A DNA stretch of 64,000 bases from Bacillota bacterium (lineage in GTDB: Bacteria > Bacillota > SHA-98 > UBA4971): assembly GCA_012689375.1 (NCBI GenBank), contig JAAZLO010000045.1:27878-91877 (forward strand), read 5' to 3'. The notes beneath the pieces are model-generated. The model did no database searches. It saw only the letters and a list, made by a program, of their open reading frames with translations, and was not told the origin of the DNA. The position numbers were made by a program, and so were the translations under genes. Below, piece by piece: positions 1 to 9,789 of the stretch (the first letter of the stretch is position 1; every line of letters begins with the position of its first letter).

Positions 1-67
1 AAAGCCGCTCCATTTCTTATAAGTCTCATTTGTATTATGTCCACCGGATTTTCTGTTAAGCATAGTG

Positions 68-107
68 CTAAAAAGAGAATCAGGCCCAGCAAAAGCTGAG
101 CCTGATT
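68..107 (-). terminator. intrinsic terminator of the clpP-clpX transcript
   Basis: Read on the minus strand, a 13-bp stem (78-90 with 95-107, one G-U pair) closes on a 4-nt loop and is followed by CTCTTTTT. It begins 27 bases after the clpX stop codon, so it should end the tig-clpP-clpX transcript. Confidence 0.85.
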
Positions 108-133
108 CATAATGTTTCTGATATTTATATAGT

Positions 134-1396
134 TTATGCGGTTTCTTCCCGTTTCTTTGTTTTTCGCTCCTGGAGCACCATTGCTGGTTGTGCCCCATCA
201 TTTATTGTTTCCGGCGTTAGCATAACCTTCTTTACATCTTGCCTTGACGGTATATCATACATAATATCAAGCATAATCTTTTCCATAATGGAGCGGAGCC
301 CGCGTGCCCCGGTATTTAAGGCCATCGCTTTCCTGGCTACCGCCATCAACGCTTCATCAGGAATTTCCAGCTCAACATTATCAAGTTCAAACATTTTTTT
401 GTACTGCTTTGTCAGGGCATTTCTTGGCTCTGTAAGTATTCTTACAAGGGTATCTTCGCCAAGAGCATCTAAGACAACCACTACAGGAAGCCTTCCTATA
501 AACTCAGGGATAAGCCCAAATTTAAGTAGATCCTCAGGCATAATCCGCCGTAAAACATCTCCTATATTCATATCTACCTTGGGCCTTACTTCGGCGCCAA
601 ACCCCAGCACTGATTTACCGACCCGGCTGTTGATAATCTTTTCCAGACCATCAAAGGCCCCTCCACATATGAATAAGATGTTTGTAGTGTTAATCTGAAT
701 AAACTCCTGATGAGGATGTTTTCTCCCGCCTTGCGGCGGTACACTGGCCATAGTACCTTCAAGGATTTTTAAGAGTGCTTGTTGCACACCTTCCCCGGAA
801 ACATCCCGGGTTATTGAGGGGTTTTCTGATTTTCTAGCAATTTTATCCACCTCATCAATGTAGACAATACCCCTTTCAGCTTTTTCAATATCATAATCAG
901 CCGCTTGAATCAGCCTCAGGAGAATGTTTTCTACATCTTCACCGACATACCCAGCTTCAGTAAGGGATGTTGCATCTGAAATAGCAAAGGGCACATTTAA
1001 AATTCTAGCTAATGTCTGGGCAAGCAATGTTTTCCCGACCCCGGTCGGACCAAGGAGGAGAATATTACTCTTTTGGAGCTCCACATCATCCACCCGGGTA
1101 TTTGCCCCTATACGCTTGTAATGGTTATACACTGCGACAGCAAGAGTTTTCTTAGCCTCTTCCTGACCGATAACATATTGATCAAGGATCTCCTTAATCT
1201 CCCTGGGTTTCGGGATATTGCATAGTTCAATCTCGGCTTCCTCACCTAGCTCCTCTTCGATGATTTCGTTACATAATTCTATACATTCATCGCATATATA
1301 AACGCCTGGTCCTGCTATTAGTTTTTTGACTTGATCCTGGGTTTTACCACAAAATGAGCATTTGGGTTGACCCCTCTCATCGCCGAACCTGAACAT
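134..1396 (-). CDS. clpX: ATP-dependent Clp protease ATP-binding subunit ClpX
   Basis: ClpX is the AAA+ unfoldase that recognises tagged proteins and threads them into ClpP in the cytoplasm. The N-terminal zinc-binding domain shows C13/C16 and C35/C38. Walker A GPTGVGKT lies at 116-123 and Walker B with the DEVDK box at about 177-185. A pore-loop GRKHPHQE segment and a KSVLGFG loop, which corresponds to the IGF loop that docks on ClpP, are present. Length (420 aa) is typical of the family. An AGGGGG-type ribosome site precedes the ATG. The gene lies 11 bases downstream of clpP, so the two are almost certainly one transcript with tig, ended by the terminator at 68-107. Identification is secure. 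Confidence 0.98.
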   Translation of the reverse strand: MFRFGDERGQPKCSFCGKTQDQVKKLIAGPGVYICDECIELCNEIIEEELGEEAEIELCNIPKPREIKEILDQYVIGQEEAKKTLAVAVYNHYKRIGANTRVDDVELQKSNILLLGPTGVGKTLLAQTLARILNVPFAISDATSLTEAGYVGEDVENILLRLIQAADYDIEKAERGIVYIDEVDKIARKSENPSITRDVSGEGVQQALLKILEGTMASVPPQGGRKHPHQEFIQINTTNILFICGGAFDGLEKIINSRVGKSVLGFGAEVRPKVDMNIGDVLRRIMPEDLLKFGLIPEFIGRLPVVVVLDALGEDTLVRILTEPRNALTKQYKKMFELDNVELEIPDEALMAVARKAMALNTGARGLRSIMEKIMLDIMYDIPSRQDVKKVMLTPETINDGAQPAMVLQERKTKKREETA

Positions 1397-1407
1397 CCAA
1401 CCACCCC

Positions 1408-1992
1408 CTATTTCCTGGGATCAAATATTTCATCGATAATACCGTATTCCTTTGCTTCCGGAGCAGACATGAAAAAATTCCTATCAGTATCCCCAATTAT
1501 CTTTTTTATAGATTGACCGGAGTGTTTTGATAATATCTCCTGGGTTACCTCCCTCAACCGAACGATTTCCCTTGCTTGAATTTCAATATCGGTGGCTTGA
1601 CCCTGGGCTCCCCCCAGCGGTTGATGAATCATAACTCTGGAATATGGCAAGCCGAACCTTTTGCCCTTAGCTCCCGCAGCAAGCAATAATGCACCCATGC
1701 TGGCAGCCATCCCAATACAAGTGGTAGCTACATCAGGTTTGACGTATTGCATTGTATCGTAAATAGCAAGACCTGCAGTTACTACGCCCCCGGGGCTGTT
1801 AATGTAGAGGTTTACATCTTTTTCCGGGTCTTCTCCCTGCAGAAAAAGGAGTTGTGCAATTACCAGATTTGCCGTAGTATCATCTATTGGCCCCCCCAAA
1901 AAGATGATCCTGTCTTTAAGCAGCCTGGAATATATATCGTAAGCACGCTCTCCCCGACTTGTCTGTTCAACTACCATAGGAATAAGGTTCAC
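1408..1992 (-). CDS. clpP: ATP-dependent Clp protease proteolytic subunit ClpP, Asn at triad position 172
   Basis: ClpP forms the serine-protease chamber that degrades substrates fed by ClpX. The 194-aa protein matches Bacillus subtilis ClpP without gaps through the N-terminal half ([10 protein letters not shown] start). Nucleophile S98 sits in GMAASMGA and H123 in MIHQPLGG. The third triad residue is Asp172 in B. subtilis ClpP; here the segment reads [14 protein letters not shown], which puts Asn (AAT codon near base 1477) at 172, while D170 is retained. The substitution is read directly from the DNA. Its effect is inferred: a weaker or differently switched catalytic centre, as noted for the Asn-containing ClpP1 of Listeria. 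The gene is in the tig-clpP-clpX operon, the only clpP in this window. Confidence 0.97.
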   Translation of the reverse strand: MNLIPMVVEQTSRGERAYDIYSRLLKDRIIFLGGPIDDTTANLVIAQLLFLQGEDPEKDVNLYINSPGGVVTAGLAIYDTMQYVKPDVATTCIGMAASMGALLLAAGAKGKRFGLPYSRVMIHQPLGGAQGQATDIEIQAREIVRLREVTQEILSKHSGQSIKKIIGDTDRNFFMSAPEAKEYGIIDEIFDPRK

Positions 1993-2022
1993 GGATATCC
2001 ATCCTCCCTAACGCTTATTAGT

Positions 2023-3318
2023 CTACCCCCCTTGAGCAAACTCACCTAAGCGCTTTCTGGTTTTCTCTTTAATTATTGCATTTTCTATTTGCTTAATACG
2101 TCCTGATTGTATAAGTAGTTCCTTCATATCTTCAAATGAAGATTCCTTATAGTTTGCAATTATCCGGATTCTGTCATCAATTTCGTTGTCTGCAGCCTCG
2201 AGCCCTTCAGCCTTTGCAATGGCATCCAAGACCAGATCCGCCTTTACAACGGCATATGCATCATCCCGGTAATTATCCCGTAAGTCTTCCTTGTCAAATC
2301 CACATGATTCAAGGTATCCTTCCATGGTCAGACCCTGTTCAACAAGGGTAGATTCAAGGTTGTTCAATGTACCGTCTATTTGCCTCTCTACAAGTATTTC
2401 CGGGACATCGACCTCAGTCTCCTTACTAATTTCGTCTATTACCTTATTTATATACTCAATTTCAAGACGTTTTTTTATTGAGTCTTCGAGATTTTCCCGA
2501 ATTGCCTGCCTCATAGCATTTATATCCTGAAAATCCCCAAATGCTTTCGCGAATTCATCATTTACTTCAGGGAGCTCCTTTTTCCGGATACCATCAATCT
2601 TAATCTTAACTAGTACCTGCTTGCCTGCATATTCCTTTTGATGGAACCCTTCCGGGAGTGTTGCTTCAATCTCGGTTTCATCGTTTATTTTTAAGCCTGT
2701 TACACCCCTGCTGATACCAAGAAAATCGGCTTTATCGTCACCTGCTTCAACAAGAATAGAATCATCACCGATACCTAAATCAATAGTTTGGCCTTCAAAG
2801 GTAACATTGATTTTGGCCAAAACAAAATCATGATCAGCAACAGTATCATGATCAACCGGAACGAGAGTTGCTTGGTTTTCCCGGAAGATTTGAATTTGTT
2901 TATCTACATCTTCATCGCTAACTTCGGGCATCTCTTTTTCCACACGTATTTGCCTGTAATCCGGTAATTTAATTTCAGGCCTCACCAGCACCTTTGCAGT
3001 TAACTTAATAGGTTTGCCTTCCTCAGCCTCGGTGATCTTAAGATCGGGTTCATCCAAGGGATCAATCCCTGTTGCTTCTACTGCCTCAACATATACTTCC
3101 GGTATAAGATTTTTTAATGCATCCTCAATGAGAGTTTCTTTTCCTATACGCATTTCTAAAATTTGTTTTGGGACTTTTCCCTTTCTAAAACCGGGTACCC
3201 TGACTTGACGTGAGAACTTACTATAACTCTCATCCAAGAACCCCCGGAATCTACTTTCCCCAACTTCAATGGATAGATGAGCGAAACTGTTTTCCAGCTT
3301 CTCCACTGTTGCTTTCAC
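2023..3318 (-). CDS. tig: trigger factor (ribosome-associated chaperone, PPIase)
   Basis: Trigger factor binds the ribosomal exit tunnel and shields nascent chains. It also has peptidyl-prolyl isomerase activity. The N-terminal ribosome-binding signature GFRKGKVPK is visible near residue 44, followed by an FKBP-like domain at about 155-240 and a long helical C-terminal chaperone region. The length of 431 aa is usual. The start codon is GTG, preceded by GGTGGGGTGG. The gene heads tig-clpP-clpX with a 30-base gap to clpP, the standard Firmicute order that links folding and degradation of new proteins. No well-spaced promoter is obvious upstream. Confidence 0.97.
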   Translation of the reverse strand: MKATVEKLENSFAHLSIEVGESRFRGFLDESYSKFSRQVRVPGFRKGKVPKQILEMRIGKETLIEDALKNLIPEVYVEAVEATGIDPLDEPDLKITEAEEGKPIKLTAKVLVRPEIKLPDYRQIRVEKEMPEVSDEDVDKQIQIFRENQATLVPVDHDTVADHDFVLAKINVTFEGQTIDLGIGDDSILVEAGDDKADFLGISRGVTGLKINDETEIEATLPEGFHQKEYAGKQVLVKIKIDGIRKKELPEVNDEFAKAFGDFQDINAMRQAIRENLEDSIKKRLEIEYINKVIDEISKETEVDVPEILVERQIDGTLNNLESTLVEQGLTMEGYLESCGFDKEDLRDNYRDDAYAVVKADLVLDAIAKAEGLEAADNEIDDRIRIIANYKESSFEDMKELLIQSGRIKQIENAIIKEKTRKRLGEFAQGG

Positions 3319-3661
3319 TTATGTCCACCCCACCGTCAAACTCTGAATGCTTGGTCCCCGATTACAGACGGGAAACAAGGACTTATTTATAATAACATAC
3401 AATTTGAAGAAATACATGAGCACCAAAAATAATGCCCCGGTAGGCAGCCATATTGGATCCGCCGAGGCAACGATCCTGACAATCTAAACCCAATTATCTG
3501 ATAATAGTTTACCATGTGACAATCCTTTTTGTAAAGGCTCATGAATTGGGGAAATTCCGATAAATATATCGAATCTTCGGAGTGTCAGTCTTTGTATCCC
3601 TTGTACCGGCGATCCTTTTAAACTATCGGAAAAATAAGGCGAAATACCCGGCATTGACGCC
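3319..3661. other. intergenic stretch between tig and the tRNA-His promoter
   Basis: About 340 bases without a convincing gene. The part next to tig must hold its promoter; AT-rich TATTATAAAT-like sequence occurs near 3390-3400 (minus strand) but no good -35 partner is visible. A weak open frame on the minus strand at 3484-3702 has no ribosome site or recognisable composition and is left out. Confidence 0.5.
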
Positions 3662-3690
3662 TTGACGTGCCAAGACTTGTGTGCTATTCT
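3662..3690 (+). promoter_or_regulatory. sigma-A promoter of tRNA-His
   Basis: TTGACG (3662-3667), a 17-base spacer and TATTCT (3685-3690), with a TGC just before the -10 that fits an extended -10. The predicted start is near 3697, leaving a leader of about 58 bases before the tRNA. Confidence 0.75.
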
Positions 3691-3754
3691 GTAAATACTC
3701 ACAGACTGGTTTCAATGATTCCGGGTAACAATTATAATAATTAATAATTTAAGT

Positions 3755-3831
3755 GGTAGGTGTAGCTCAACGGTGAGAGCGCTGGACTGTGGCTCCAGAG
3801 GTTGCGGGTTCAAATCCCGTCATCTACCCCA
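3755..3831 (+). tRNA. tRNA-His (anticodon GTG), CCA encoded
   Basis: The cloverleaf can be folded by eye. The acceptor stem pairs 3756-3762 with 3821-3827, with the histidine-specific extra G at 3755 opposite C73 (3828). The D arm is GCTC/GAGC. The anticodon stem CTGGA/TCCAG encloses a loop with GTG, and the T arm is GCGGG/CCCGT around TTCAAAT. CCA is encoded at 3829-3831. It stands alone on the plus strand among minus-strand genes and has its own promoter. A run of T follows at 3832-3837, which may help termination. Confidence 0.97.
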
Positions 3832-3883
3832 TTTTTTATCCTAATCGCTCCCACCTTTAAAGATTCTATTTTTTAATATGGGT

Positions 3884-5122
3884 TTATTCCTTCGATTGTG
3901 GAAGGATTTGGTTAAGGATTATCCCCAGAATAGCCGCAAGCCCCATCCCGCCTAATTGGGCATTTCCCCAAAGAGTAATCATTGCACCACCTATGCCTAC
4001 AACTAAAATCACGCTGGCGATAAAGAGATTCCTGGAATCCTTCAAATCAACGTGATTTTCTACCATGGTTCTCACACCTACAGCTGCAATGAGCCCAAAT
4101 AATACAATGGAAATACCTCCGATAACAGGATCGGGAATTGTTTGAATGGCTGCACCGAGCTTAGCTACGAATGCCAACAGGATCGCAATAACTGCAGCTA
4201 CTCTCATTACCTGGGGCTTCCACACCCTTGTCAAAGCCAAGACACCTGTGTTTTCAGAATATGTAGTATTCGCAGGACCGCCAATCAGCGCTGCAATTGA
4301 CGTGGCAATACCGTCCCCCAGGAGCGTCCTTGTTAAGCCAGGATCTTTTACAAAGTCGTCTTCCACTGTTGCACCTACGGCAAGTATATCTCCTACGTGC
4401 TCCACCATGGTTGCAATAGCTGCAGGAGCGATAATCCCGATAGCTGCCGCATCAAATACAGGAAGCGAAAACTCAGGTATTCCTATCCATGCTGCTTGTA
4501 CTATCGGAGCCGTATCTACATTCCCCGTTAATAAACAAATTATATAGCCGATGATAATCCCTGAAATTACAGGTAACAACCGAAAAAACCCTTTGACGTA
4601 GAGGTTAACAATTGCCACCGTAACCAGGACAACCAGTGCTATCGGCCAATTTTGACTTGCACTTTGAATTGCAGTGGGAGCCAAATTTAATCCTATTACC
4701 ATAATAACGGGTCCTGTGACTACCGGTGGAAGGATCCGTTTCATAAATTCAGGACCCAGAAAGTGGATTAAGATTCCAAAAACAACATAGATCAGTCCCG
4801 CTACAATAATTCCTCCCTGGGCTGCAGGGATTCCTTTACTTGTAACTACAAAAGCCACCGGCGCAATAAATGCAAAGGATGAGCCTAGAAATACCGGGAC
4901 TCTCCCTTTTGTAACAAAATGGAACCATAGGGTACCAATCCCTGCAGTGAATAAGGCTACACTGATATTAAAGCCGGTTAGGAGAGGAACGAGAACTGTA
5001 GCACCAAACATAGTAAACGCATGTTGTAATCCTAATAAAAGCATTTGATGCGTAGGTAAATCATCTCCGTGTCTTATCGGCCCCATAGATACTGTTTCCG
5101 TTGTTGAACGGGTTTTGTCCAT
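3884..5122 (-). CDS. uraA: uracil/xanthine permease, NCS2 family
   Basis: This is an integral membrane nucleobase:cation symporter of the NCS2 family, most like uracil permeases (UraA/PyrP). The motif QHAFTMFGATVLVPLLTG opens the first membrane region, and the protein continues as about 12-14 hydrophobic segments. The conserved NTTYSENTGVLALT segment of the substrate site is present. The start is set at the ATG at 5122 because AGGGAGG (5130-5136) lies 7 bases upstream; an in-frame ATG at 5140 would put that site inside the gene. It lies 91 bases after lpdA in the same direction. A 6-bp inverted repeat (5179-5184 with 5207-5212) sits in the gap; I see no PyrR-type leader. Uracil rather than xanthine as substrate is inferred from similarity. 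Confidence 0.9.
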   Translation of the reverse strand: MDKTRSTTETVSMGPIRHGDDLPTHQMLLLGLQHAFTMFGATVLVPLLTGFNISVALFTAGIGTLWFHFVTKGRVPVFLGSSFAFIAPVAFVVTSKGIPAAQGGIIVAGLIYVVFGILIHFLGPEFMKRILPPVVTGPVIMVIGLNLAPTAIQSASQNWPIALVVLVTVAIVNLYVKGFFRLLPVISGIIIGYIICLLTGNVDTAPIVQAAWIGIPEFSLPVFDAAAIGIIAPAAIATMVEHVGDILAVGATVEDDFVKDPGLTRTLLGDGIATSIAALIGGPANTTYSENTGVLALTRVWKPQVMRVAAVIAILLAFVAKLGAAIQTIPDPVIGGISIVLFGLIAAVGVRTMVENHVDLKDSRNLFIASVILVVGIGGAMITLWGNAQLGGMGLAAILGIILNQILPQSKE

Positions 5123-5213
5123 TATTTTTCCTCCCTTCATTCCGAATTGCTATGCCACAAATTATTTAGAACACAATAGACGGATAAATATACCGGCCTT
5201 TATAATTCCGTCA

Positions 5214-6593
5214 TTACATGTGTATTGATTTTCCATGTACTGCCTCAGCCGCCTCTGCCAATGCTTCTGCAAGGGTGGGGTGAGCATGTATAGTATCTAC
5301 AAATTCCTCTACGGTCAATTGAGTGCGTACTGCCAATGTAGGTTCAGGAATGAGATCTGTCGCATTCGGCCCTACGATGTGTACCCCAAGTATTACATCA
5401 GTTTCCGCATCTGCAATGATCTTGACAAACCCATCAGTCTGTCCTATAGCTAAGGCTTTACCGCTGGCCCTGAATGGGAACTTACCTATTTTGACTTCAC
5501 GGCCTGATTCCTTAATTTGATTTTCATTTAACCCGACACCTGCAACCTCAGGCATAGTAAATATTGCGCTGGGCACAGCAGTATATGTCATACGCTTTTT
5601 ATCGCCTGCAATATTATGGGCAGCAACCATACCCTCGTAGGATGCGACATGTGCAAGCATAATGTTACCTACCACATCACCGATTCCATATACTCCGGGA
5701 ATGTTTGTTTCCATTTTATCATTTACCATAATCTCCCCGCGGTTGTTGGTTTCTATCCCCAGCTCCCTGATACCAATCCCTTCGGAATTTACCTGGCGTC
5801 CTACAGATAAAAGTGCTTTATCCGTAATGATTACTTCCCCTGTATCCAGGGAGGCCTTAGCCTTCCCGTCTGCTTCCGTGATCTTTTCAATTTTCACACC
5901 ACATTTAACATCAATACCATGGTTTTTTAAAGACGATTCGACCGCTGAAGAAACATCCGGATCCTCCATAGGAAGTACGGTAGGCATAATATCAACAACA
6001 GTAACTTCACTGCCAAGGCTTGCAAATATGAAAGCCAACTCACATCCTATAACACCGCCGCCGACAACAAGTAAGGTATCAGGTACATCTGAAAAGTCCA
6101 AGGCTTCATCACTGGTAATAATAGTATTTCCGTTATATCCGAACGTCGGAAACAACAAGGGTCTTGATCCTGTAGCAATTATTATGGATTCCGCTTTTAT
6201 TTCGGAGGTACCGTTCTTTGAATCCACCATAATCATTTCAGGTGAATGCAGCCTGCCTGTACCCTCCACGACGTCTACCTTTCCCCTTTTCAAAAGGTAG
6301 CCCACACCGGCCCTGAGACGGGATACTATTTTATTTTTTCTTGCAATCATTTTACTAAAATTAGCAGATACATCTTTTGCTTCCACACCAAATTCTGTAA
6401 GCCTTTGCGCCAGTGTAAACGCTTCAACACTTGCAATCAAGGCTTTTGTAGGAATACATCCCCTGTTAAGACATGTTCCTCCAAGCTGATCTTTTTCAAC
6501 AAGGCATACGTTTTGCCCTAATTGGGCTGCTCTGATAGCTGCAACATATCCTCCCGGTCCTGCGCCAAGCACAGCAACATCATATTTTGACAC
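5214..6593 (-). CDS. lpdA: dihydrolipoyl dehydrogenase (E3)
   Basis: This FAD/NAD flavoprotein reoxidises dihydrolipoyl groups of 2-oxoacid dehydrogenase complexes or the glycine cleavage system. The FAD-binding GAGPGGYVAAI is at the N-terminus, followed by the redox-active disulfide in GGTCLNRGCIPTK. A second Rossmann GGGVIGCE segment and the C-terminal active-site His-Glu pair in HAHPTLAEALAEA follow. The start is set at GTG 6593 because AAGGGAG lies 9 bases upstream. No E1, E2 or glycine-cleavage genes are adjacent, so the partner complex cannot be told. Its neighbours alr and uraA are not functionally linked. Confidence 0.95.
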   Translation of the reverse strand: MSKYDVAVLGAGPGGYVAAIRAAQLGQNVCLVEKDQLGGTCLNRGCIPTKALIASVEAFTLAQRLTEFGVEAKDVSANFSKMIARKNKIVSRLRAGVGYLLKRGKVDVVEGTGRLHSPEMIMVDSKNGTSEIKAESIIIATGSRPLLFPTFGYNGNTIITSDEALDFSDVPDTLLVVGGGVIGCELAFIFASLGSEVTVVDIMPTVLPMEDPDVSSAVESSLKNHGIDVKCGVKIEKITEADGKAKASLDTGEVIITDKALLSVGRQVNSEGIGIRELGIETNNRGEIMVNDKMETNIPGVYGIGDVVGNIMLAHVASYEGMVAAHNIAGDKKRMTYTAVPSAIFTMPEVAGVGLNENQIKESGREVKIGKFPFRASGKALAIGQTDGFVKIIADAETDVILGVHIVGPNATDLIPEPTLAVRTQLTVEEFVDTIHAHPTLAEALAEAAEAVHGKSIHM

Positions 6594-6664
6594 ATTAACA
6601 CGCTCCCTTATCAATTATGATTTGGCCCATACTGTTCCGAGGGAATCCTTTAATCCACTGCAAT

Positions 6665-7825
6665 CTAAAAGGGATCCCATACTTCGTAGCGGTAAATACG
6701 GGGAACACGCCCGCTTATACCACATAAAACATCATGGGCCACTGTTCCGATTTTTTCTGCAATCTCCTCCGCGGTTATTTCTTTGGTCCCTTGCTTACCT
6801 ATAATAATAGCCTCGTTCCCCATATGCACATCAGCATCGCCTACGCATACCATACATTCATCCATGCATACTCTCCCTACCACCGGGAATCTGTTTCCTT
6901 TGATGATCACTTCCCCACAATTGGAAAGGGCCCGCGGAAAACCATCTGCGTATCCAATGGGTAATGTTACAATAGTGGATTCCTTATGTGTAATATAAGT
7001 ACCACCATACCCTATAGGAGTGCCCGCAGGGCACCTTTTTACAAAGCCCACTTTCGTTCTGATAGATAAAGCAGGAACAATACCTATTTCAGCTTTAATT
7101 TGATCCGCTCTCTCTCCATACAAAGGAGTAAATCCGTACATAAAAATTCCGGGCCTCACAATATCTAACCTTGCCTCAGGAGTAGTTATCGCAGCCACAC
7201 TATTGGCTGCATGGTAATATTTCGCTTGAATGCCGTTACGCCTAAGAGCCTCTGTTGCATCATTAAACAGGGAAAGTTGTTTATACAAAAAAGTCTTATC
7301 CTCTTCTTCGGCAGTGGCTAAGTGTGTAAAAAGGCCTTCGATCTCAATATTTGGAAGCATAGCAATATGCTTAACGAAATTTACTGTTTGGTCCGGGTGA
7401 AGGCCTATGCGGCCCATGCCTGTATCTATCTTTATATGACACTTAGCCCTTTTTCCCTCCTTGACGGCTGCGTTGGATAAGGCTTCTGCAAATTCGTAAG
7501 TAGCTACTGTACATGAGAGGTTATAACGCAAGGCTGCCTGGGCCTGGGCGGGGAACAACTGTGCAACAACTAAAATCGGGGCAATAATCCCCGATTTTCT
7601 TAGGGCTATACCTTCCTCAATCAACGCAACCCCCAACCAGCTTGCTCCGTTATCCAATGCTGTACGTGCCACCGGTATCACACCATGGCCGTATGCATCA
7701 GCCTTTACAATACCTAAGATTTCGCAATCCGGTCCTGTCACCTTACGAATAGCCTGTATATTATGGGCTATACACGCAAGATTAATTTGGGCTACAGTGG
7801 GCCTATCCCGGCGTCCGTCCCACAT
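6665..7825 (-). CDS. alr: alanine racemase
   Basis: This PLP enzyme interconverts L- and D-alanine for peptidoglycan. The PLP lysine is K41 in VKADAYGHG and the opposite-face catalytic tyrosine is Y273 in IGYGGTY, so both bases are present. Length (386 aa) is usual. The ATG at 7825 is chosen because AAAGGGG lies 8 bases upstream; a longer frame begins at 7843. The start overlaps the end of nnr by 23 bases, so translation is probably coupled. The order glmM-acpS-nnr-alr is common in Clostridia and groups wall precursor and cofactor maintenance genes. Confidence 0.97.
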   Translation of the reverse strand: MWDGRRDRPTVAQINLACIAHNIQAIRKVTGPDCEILGIVKADAYGHGVIPVARTALDNGASWLGVALIEEGIALRKSGIIAPILVVAQLFPAQAQAALRYNLSCTVATYEFAEALSNAAVKEGKRAKCHIKIDTGMGRIGLHPDQTVNFVKHIAMLPNIEIEGLFTHLATAEEEDKTFLYKQLSLFNDATEALRRNGIQAKYYHAANSVAAITTPEARLDIVRPGIFMYGFTPLYGERADQIKAEIGIVPALSIRTKVGFVKRCPAGTPIGYGGTYITHKESTIVTLPIGYADGFPRALSNCGEVIIKGNRFPVVGRVCMDECMVCVGDADVHMGNEAIIIGKQGTKEITAEEIAEKIGTVAHDVLCGISGRVPRIYRYEVWDPF

Positions 7826-9386
7826 GGTTTTCGCCCCTTTCATGTACCAGGCTCTTTAGGGTTCCCGGCACATTTTCTAAGATATTTGAAGCGGTAACGC
7901 CCATTTTACCCAAAATTGAAGCTGCAGTATCACCGGCAAGTCCGTGGACATATACGCCGGATATGGCTGCTGCAAGAGGATCCATTCCCTGAGCTAGGAA
8001 CCCTGCAATAATTCCTGTGAGCACATCGCCGCTGCCTGCAGTTGCCATTCCTGAATTACCCGTCGGATTAATATAGGTTACCCCTGAAGGATCAGCAATT
8101 ATTGTCCGGGCACCTTTCAGAACAATAATTTTCCCAAATTGGGATGCCGTCTGACGTGCTACATCCAATCTATCCTCCTTAATTTCCTGTATGGAAAGGC
8201 CTGTCAGCCTTGCCATTTCGCCGGGATGGGGCGTAAGAATAATCGGAGCCCTCGCTCCTCTGAGGCCGGCGGTATCTTGGGCAAGGGCATTTATCCCGTC
8301 AGCATCTACAACTGTAGGGACGGAAGTCATCATTATTATGTTTCTTACAAGTTGGGCAGTTTCACTATGAGTGGATAAACCCGGCCCAACGGCTAAGGCA
8401 GAAGCATCACGACTGATTCCGTCTAAAAGGGATTGGGCCTGCAGGCTTATACTCCCGGATTCAGTCTCCGGAAGTCCCCTGATCATAACTTCGGTGAGCT
8501 TCGAATTCATGATACCGTGTAACCCAATGGGAACACCGAGAGTGACAATGCCTGCACCTGATTTTAGGGCGGCTGTGCTTGCAAGAACGGCTGCGCCTGC
8601 CATATTAGGCGAACCGGCAATAACAAAGACCTTCCCGAACGTTCCCTTGTGAGAATCTTCATAGCGCGGAGGGATCCGTTGCCTTATAATATCAGCTGTA
8701 GAAAGGTTTAATTTAAGGTTATTGTCAGTTAAAAGAAATCTCGGAAGACCAATATCTGCAATTGTCAATTCACCGACGTAATCTGCACCTGGGTAAAGAA
8801 ACAGGCCTGCTTTAGGAAGTCCGAAAGTTATTGTATGAGTTGCCCTAACACATTTTAGACCTACTTTACCGGTTGATGAATCTAACCCTGAAGGAACATC
8901 TACCGCAACGACAGGCCGCCCCGATTTGTTAATTATATCAATAATCCGGCTGGTATAACCATCGATATCTCCCCTGAATCCCGTTCCGAATACGGCATCT
9001 ACTGTCAAATCCGACATGGATACTGCTATTTTAGCAGTTGGCAATCCGTCTGCCCGCAATTCCTCCACTTCTATTCCCATGCCTGTAAGAATATCCAGAT
9101 TAACCCGGGCATCCCCTTGGACTTCCCCTGCATCACAAAGAAGGAAAGTCTTTACCCTTACCTGGGCATTCACGAGGTGCCTGGCAATAACGAATCCATC
9201 TCCCCCATTATTCCCTTTCCCCGCAAATATACATACACGGGGATTCTTTATATCGGAAAGGAGTTTCTTTATGGTGTCAGCCACAGCTTTTCCTGCATTC
9301 TCCATCAGAATAATGCCAGGAATACCTATAACTTCAATGGCACTCCTATCTATTTTTCGCATCTCTTCACCGGTGACTATCTTCAA
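7803..9386 (-). CDS. nnr: bifunctional NAD(P)H-hydrate epimerase / ADP-dependent dehydratase
   Basis: This repairs damaged NAD(P)H hydrates. The N-terminal YjeF-type epimerase domain covers about residues 1-215 (KIVTGEEMRKIDRS, then GKGNNGGDGFVIAR). The C-terminal ribokinase-like dehydratase domain covers about 225-527 and includes GSPNMAGAAVLAS and the catalytic Asp in GSGDVLTGIIAG. The start is the TTG at 9386 because GGAGG lies 8 bases upstream; a longer frame begins at 9413. The 5' end overlaps acpS by 20 bases and the 3' end overlaps alr, so the block is translated as one operon. Confidence 0.95.
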   Translation of the reverse strand: MKIVTGEEMRKIDRSAIEVIGIPGIILMENAGKAVADTIKKLLSDIKNPRVCIFAGKGNNGGDGFVIARHLVNAQVRVKTFLLCDAGEVQGDARVNLDILTGMGIEVEELRADGLPTAKIAVSMSDLTVDAVFGTGFRGDIDGYTSRIIDIINKSGRPVVAVDVPSGLDSSTGKVGLKCVRATHTITFGLPKAGLFLYPGADYVGELTIADIGLPRFLLTDNNLKLNLSTADIIRQRIPPRYEDSHKGTFGKVFVIAGSPNMAGAAVLASTAALKSGAGIVTLGVPIGLHGIMNSKLTEVMIRGLPETESGSISLQAQSLLDGISRDASALAVGPGLSTHSETAQLVRNIIMMTSVPTVVDADGINALAQDTAGLRGARAPIILTPHPGEMARLTGLSIQEIKEDRLDVARQTASQFGKIIVLKGARTIIADPSGVTYINPTGNSGMATAGSGDVLTGIIAGFLAQGMDPLAAAISGVYVHGLAGDTAASILGKMGVTASNILENVPGTLKSLVHERGENHVGRTPG

Positions 9387-9789
9387 CGTTTTTACCTCCG
9401 ATAGCGACTGCAAAGGCTATGGCTAAAGCCTCAGTATGAGACATTGTTATAAGCATCGTTCCTATACCTCGGGCCTGGGCAAGTTCTTTGGCACGACCGT
9501 GCAAACACACAAAGGGCTTCCCGGAGGGTTCATTCATAATTTCAATTTCGTTCCACCCAATCCCGGATATACCCTGCCCCAGTGCCTTTGATACAGCTTC
9601 CTTTGCTGCAAATCTTCCCGCTAGTTTTTCGTAATGCCCTCCTTTGGCAGCCTCAAGTTCAATATCAGTAAATACCCGCCCACGGAGCCTCTCGCCTTTA
9701 CGCTCCATCAATTCACGGATTCTACTAACTTCAATAATGTCCACTCCGATACCGATTAAGTTTGCTTTTAATTCACCTTGGTAAAACAC
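9367..9789 (-). CDS. acpS: holo-[acyl-carrier-protein] synthase
   Basis: AcpS transfers 4'-phosphopantetheine from CoA to acyl carrier protein. The metal-binding GVDIIEVSRI segment and the FAAKEAVSKALGQG box are both present. The protein is 140 aa, slightly long because the GTG at 9789 (directly after the glmM stop) adds about ten residues before the usual IGIGVDI start; no better initiation codon is visible downstream. It is flanked without gaps by glmM and nnr, so it belongs to the same transcript. Confidence 0.95.
   Translation of the reverse strand: MFYQGELKANLIGIGVDIIEVSRIRELMERKGERLRGRVFTDIELEAAKGGHYEKLAGRFAAKEAVSKALGQGISGIGWNEIEIMNEPSGKPFVCLHGRAKELAQARGIGTMLITMSHTEALAIAFAVAIGGKNVEDSHR

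Noticed and set aside
1-63. Open minus-strand frames at the left edge starting at ATG 63 or ATG 29
   Set aside because: Too short to judge; neither start has a convincing ribosome site and no family is recognised, though a gene such as lon often follows clpX.
3484-3702. 72-codon minus-strand frame in the tig/tRNA gap
   Set aside because: No ribosome site, no recognisable protein features, and the tRNA promoter overlaps it.
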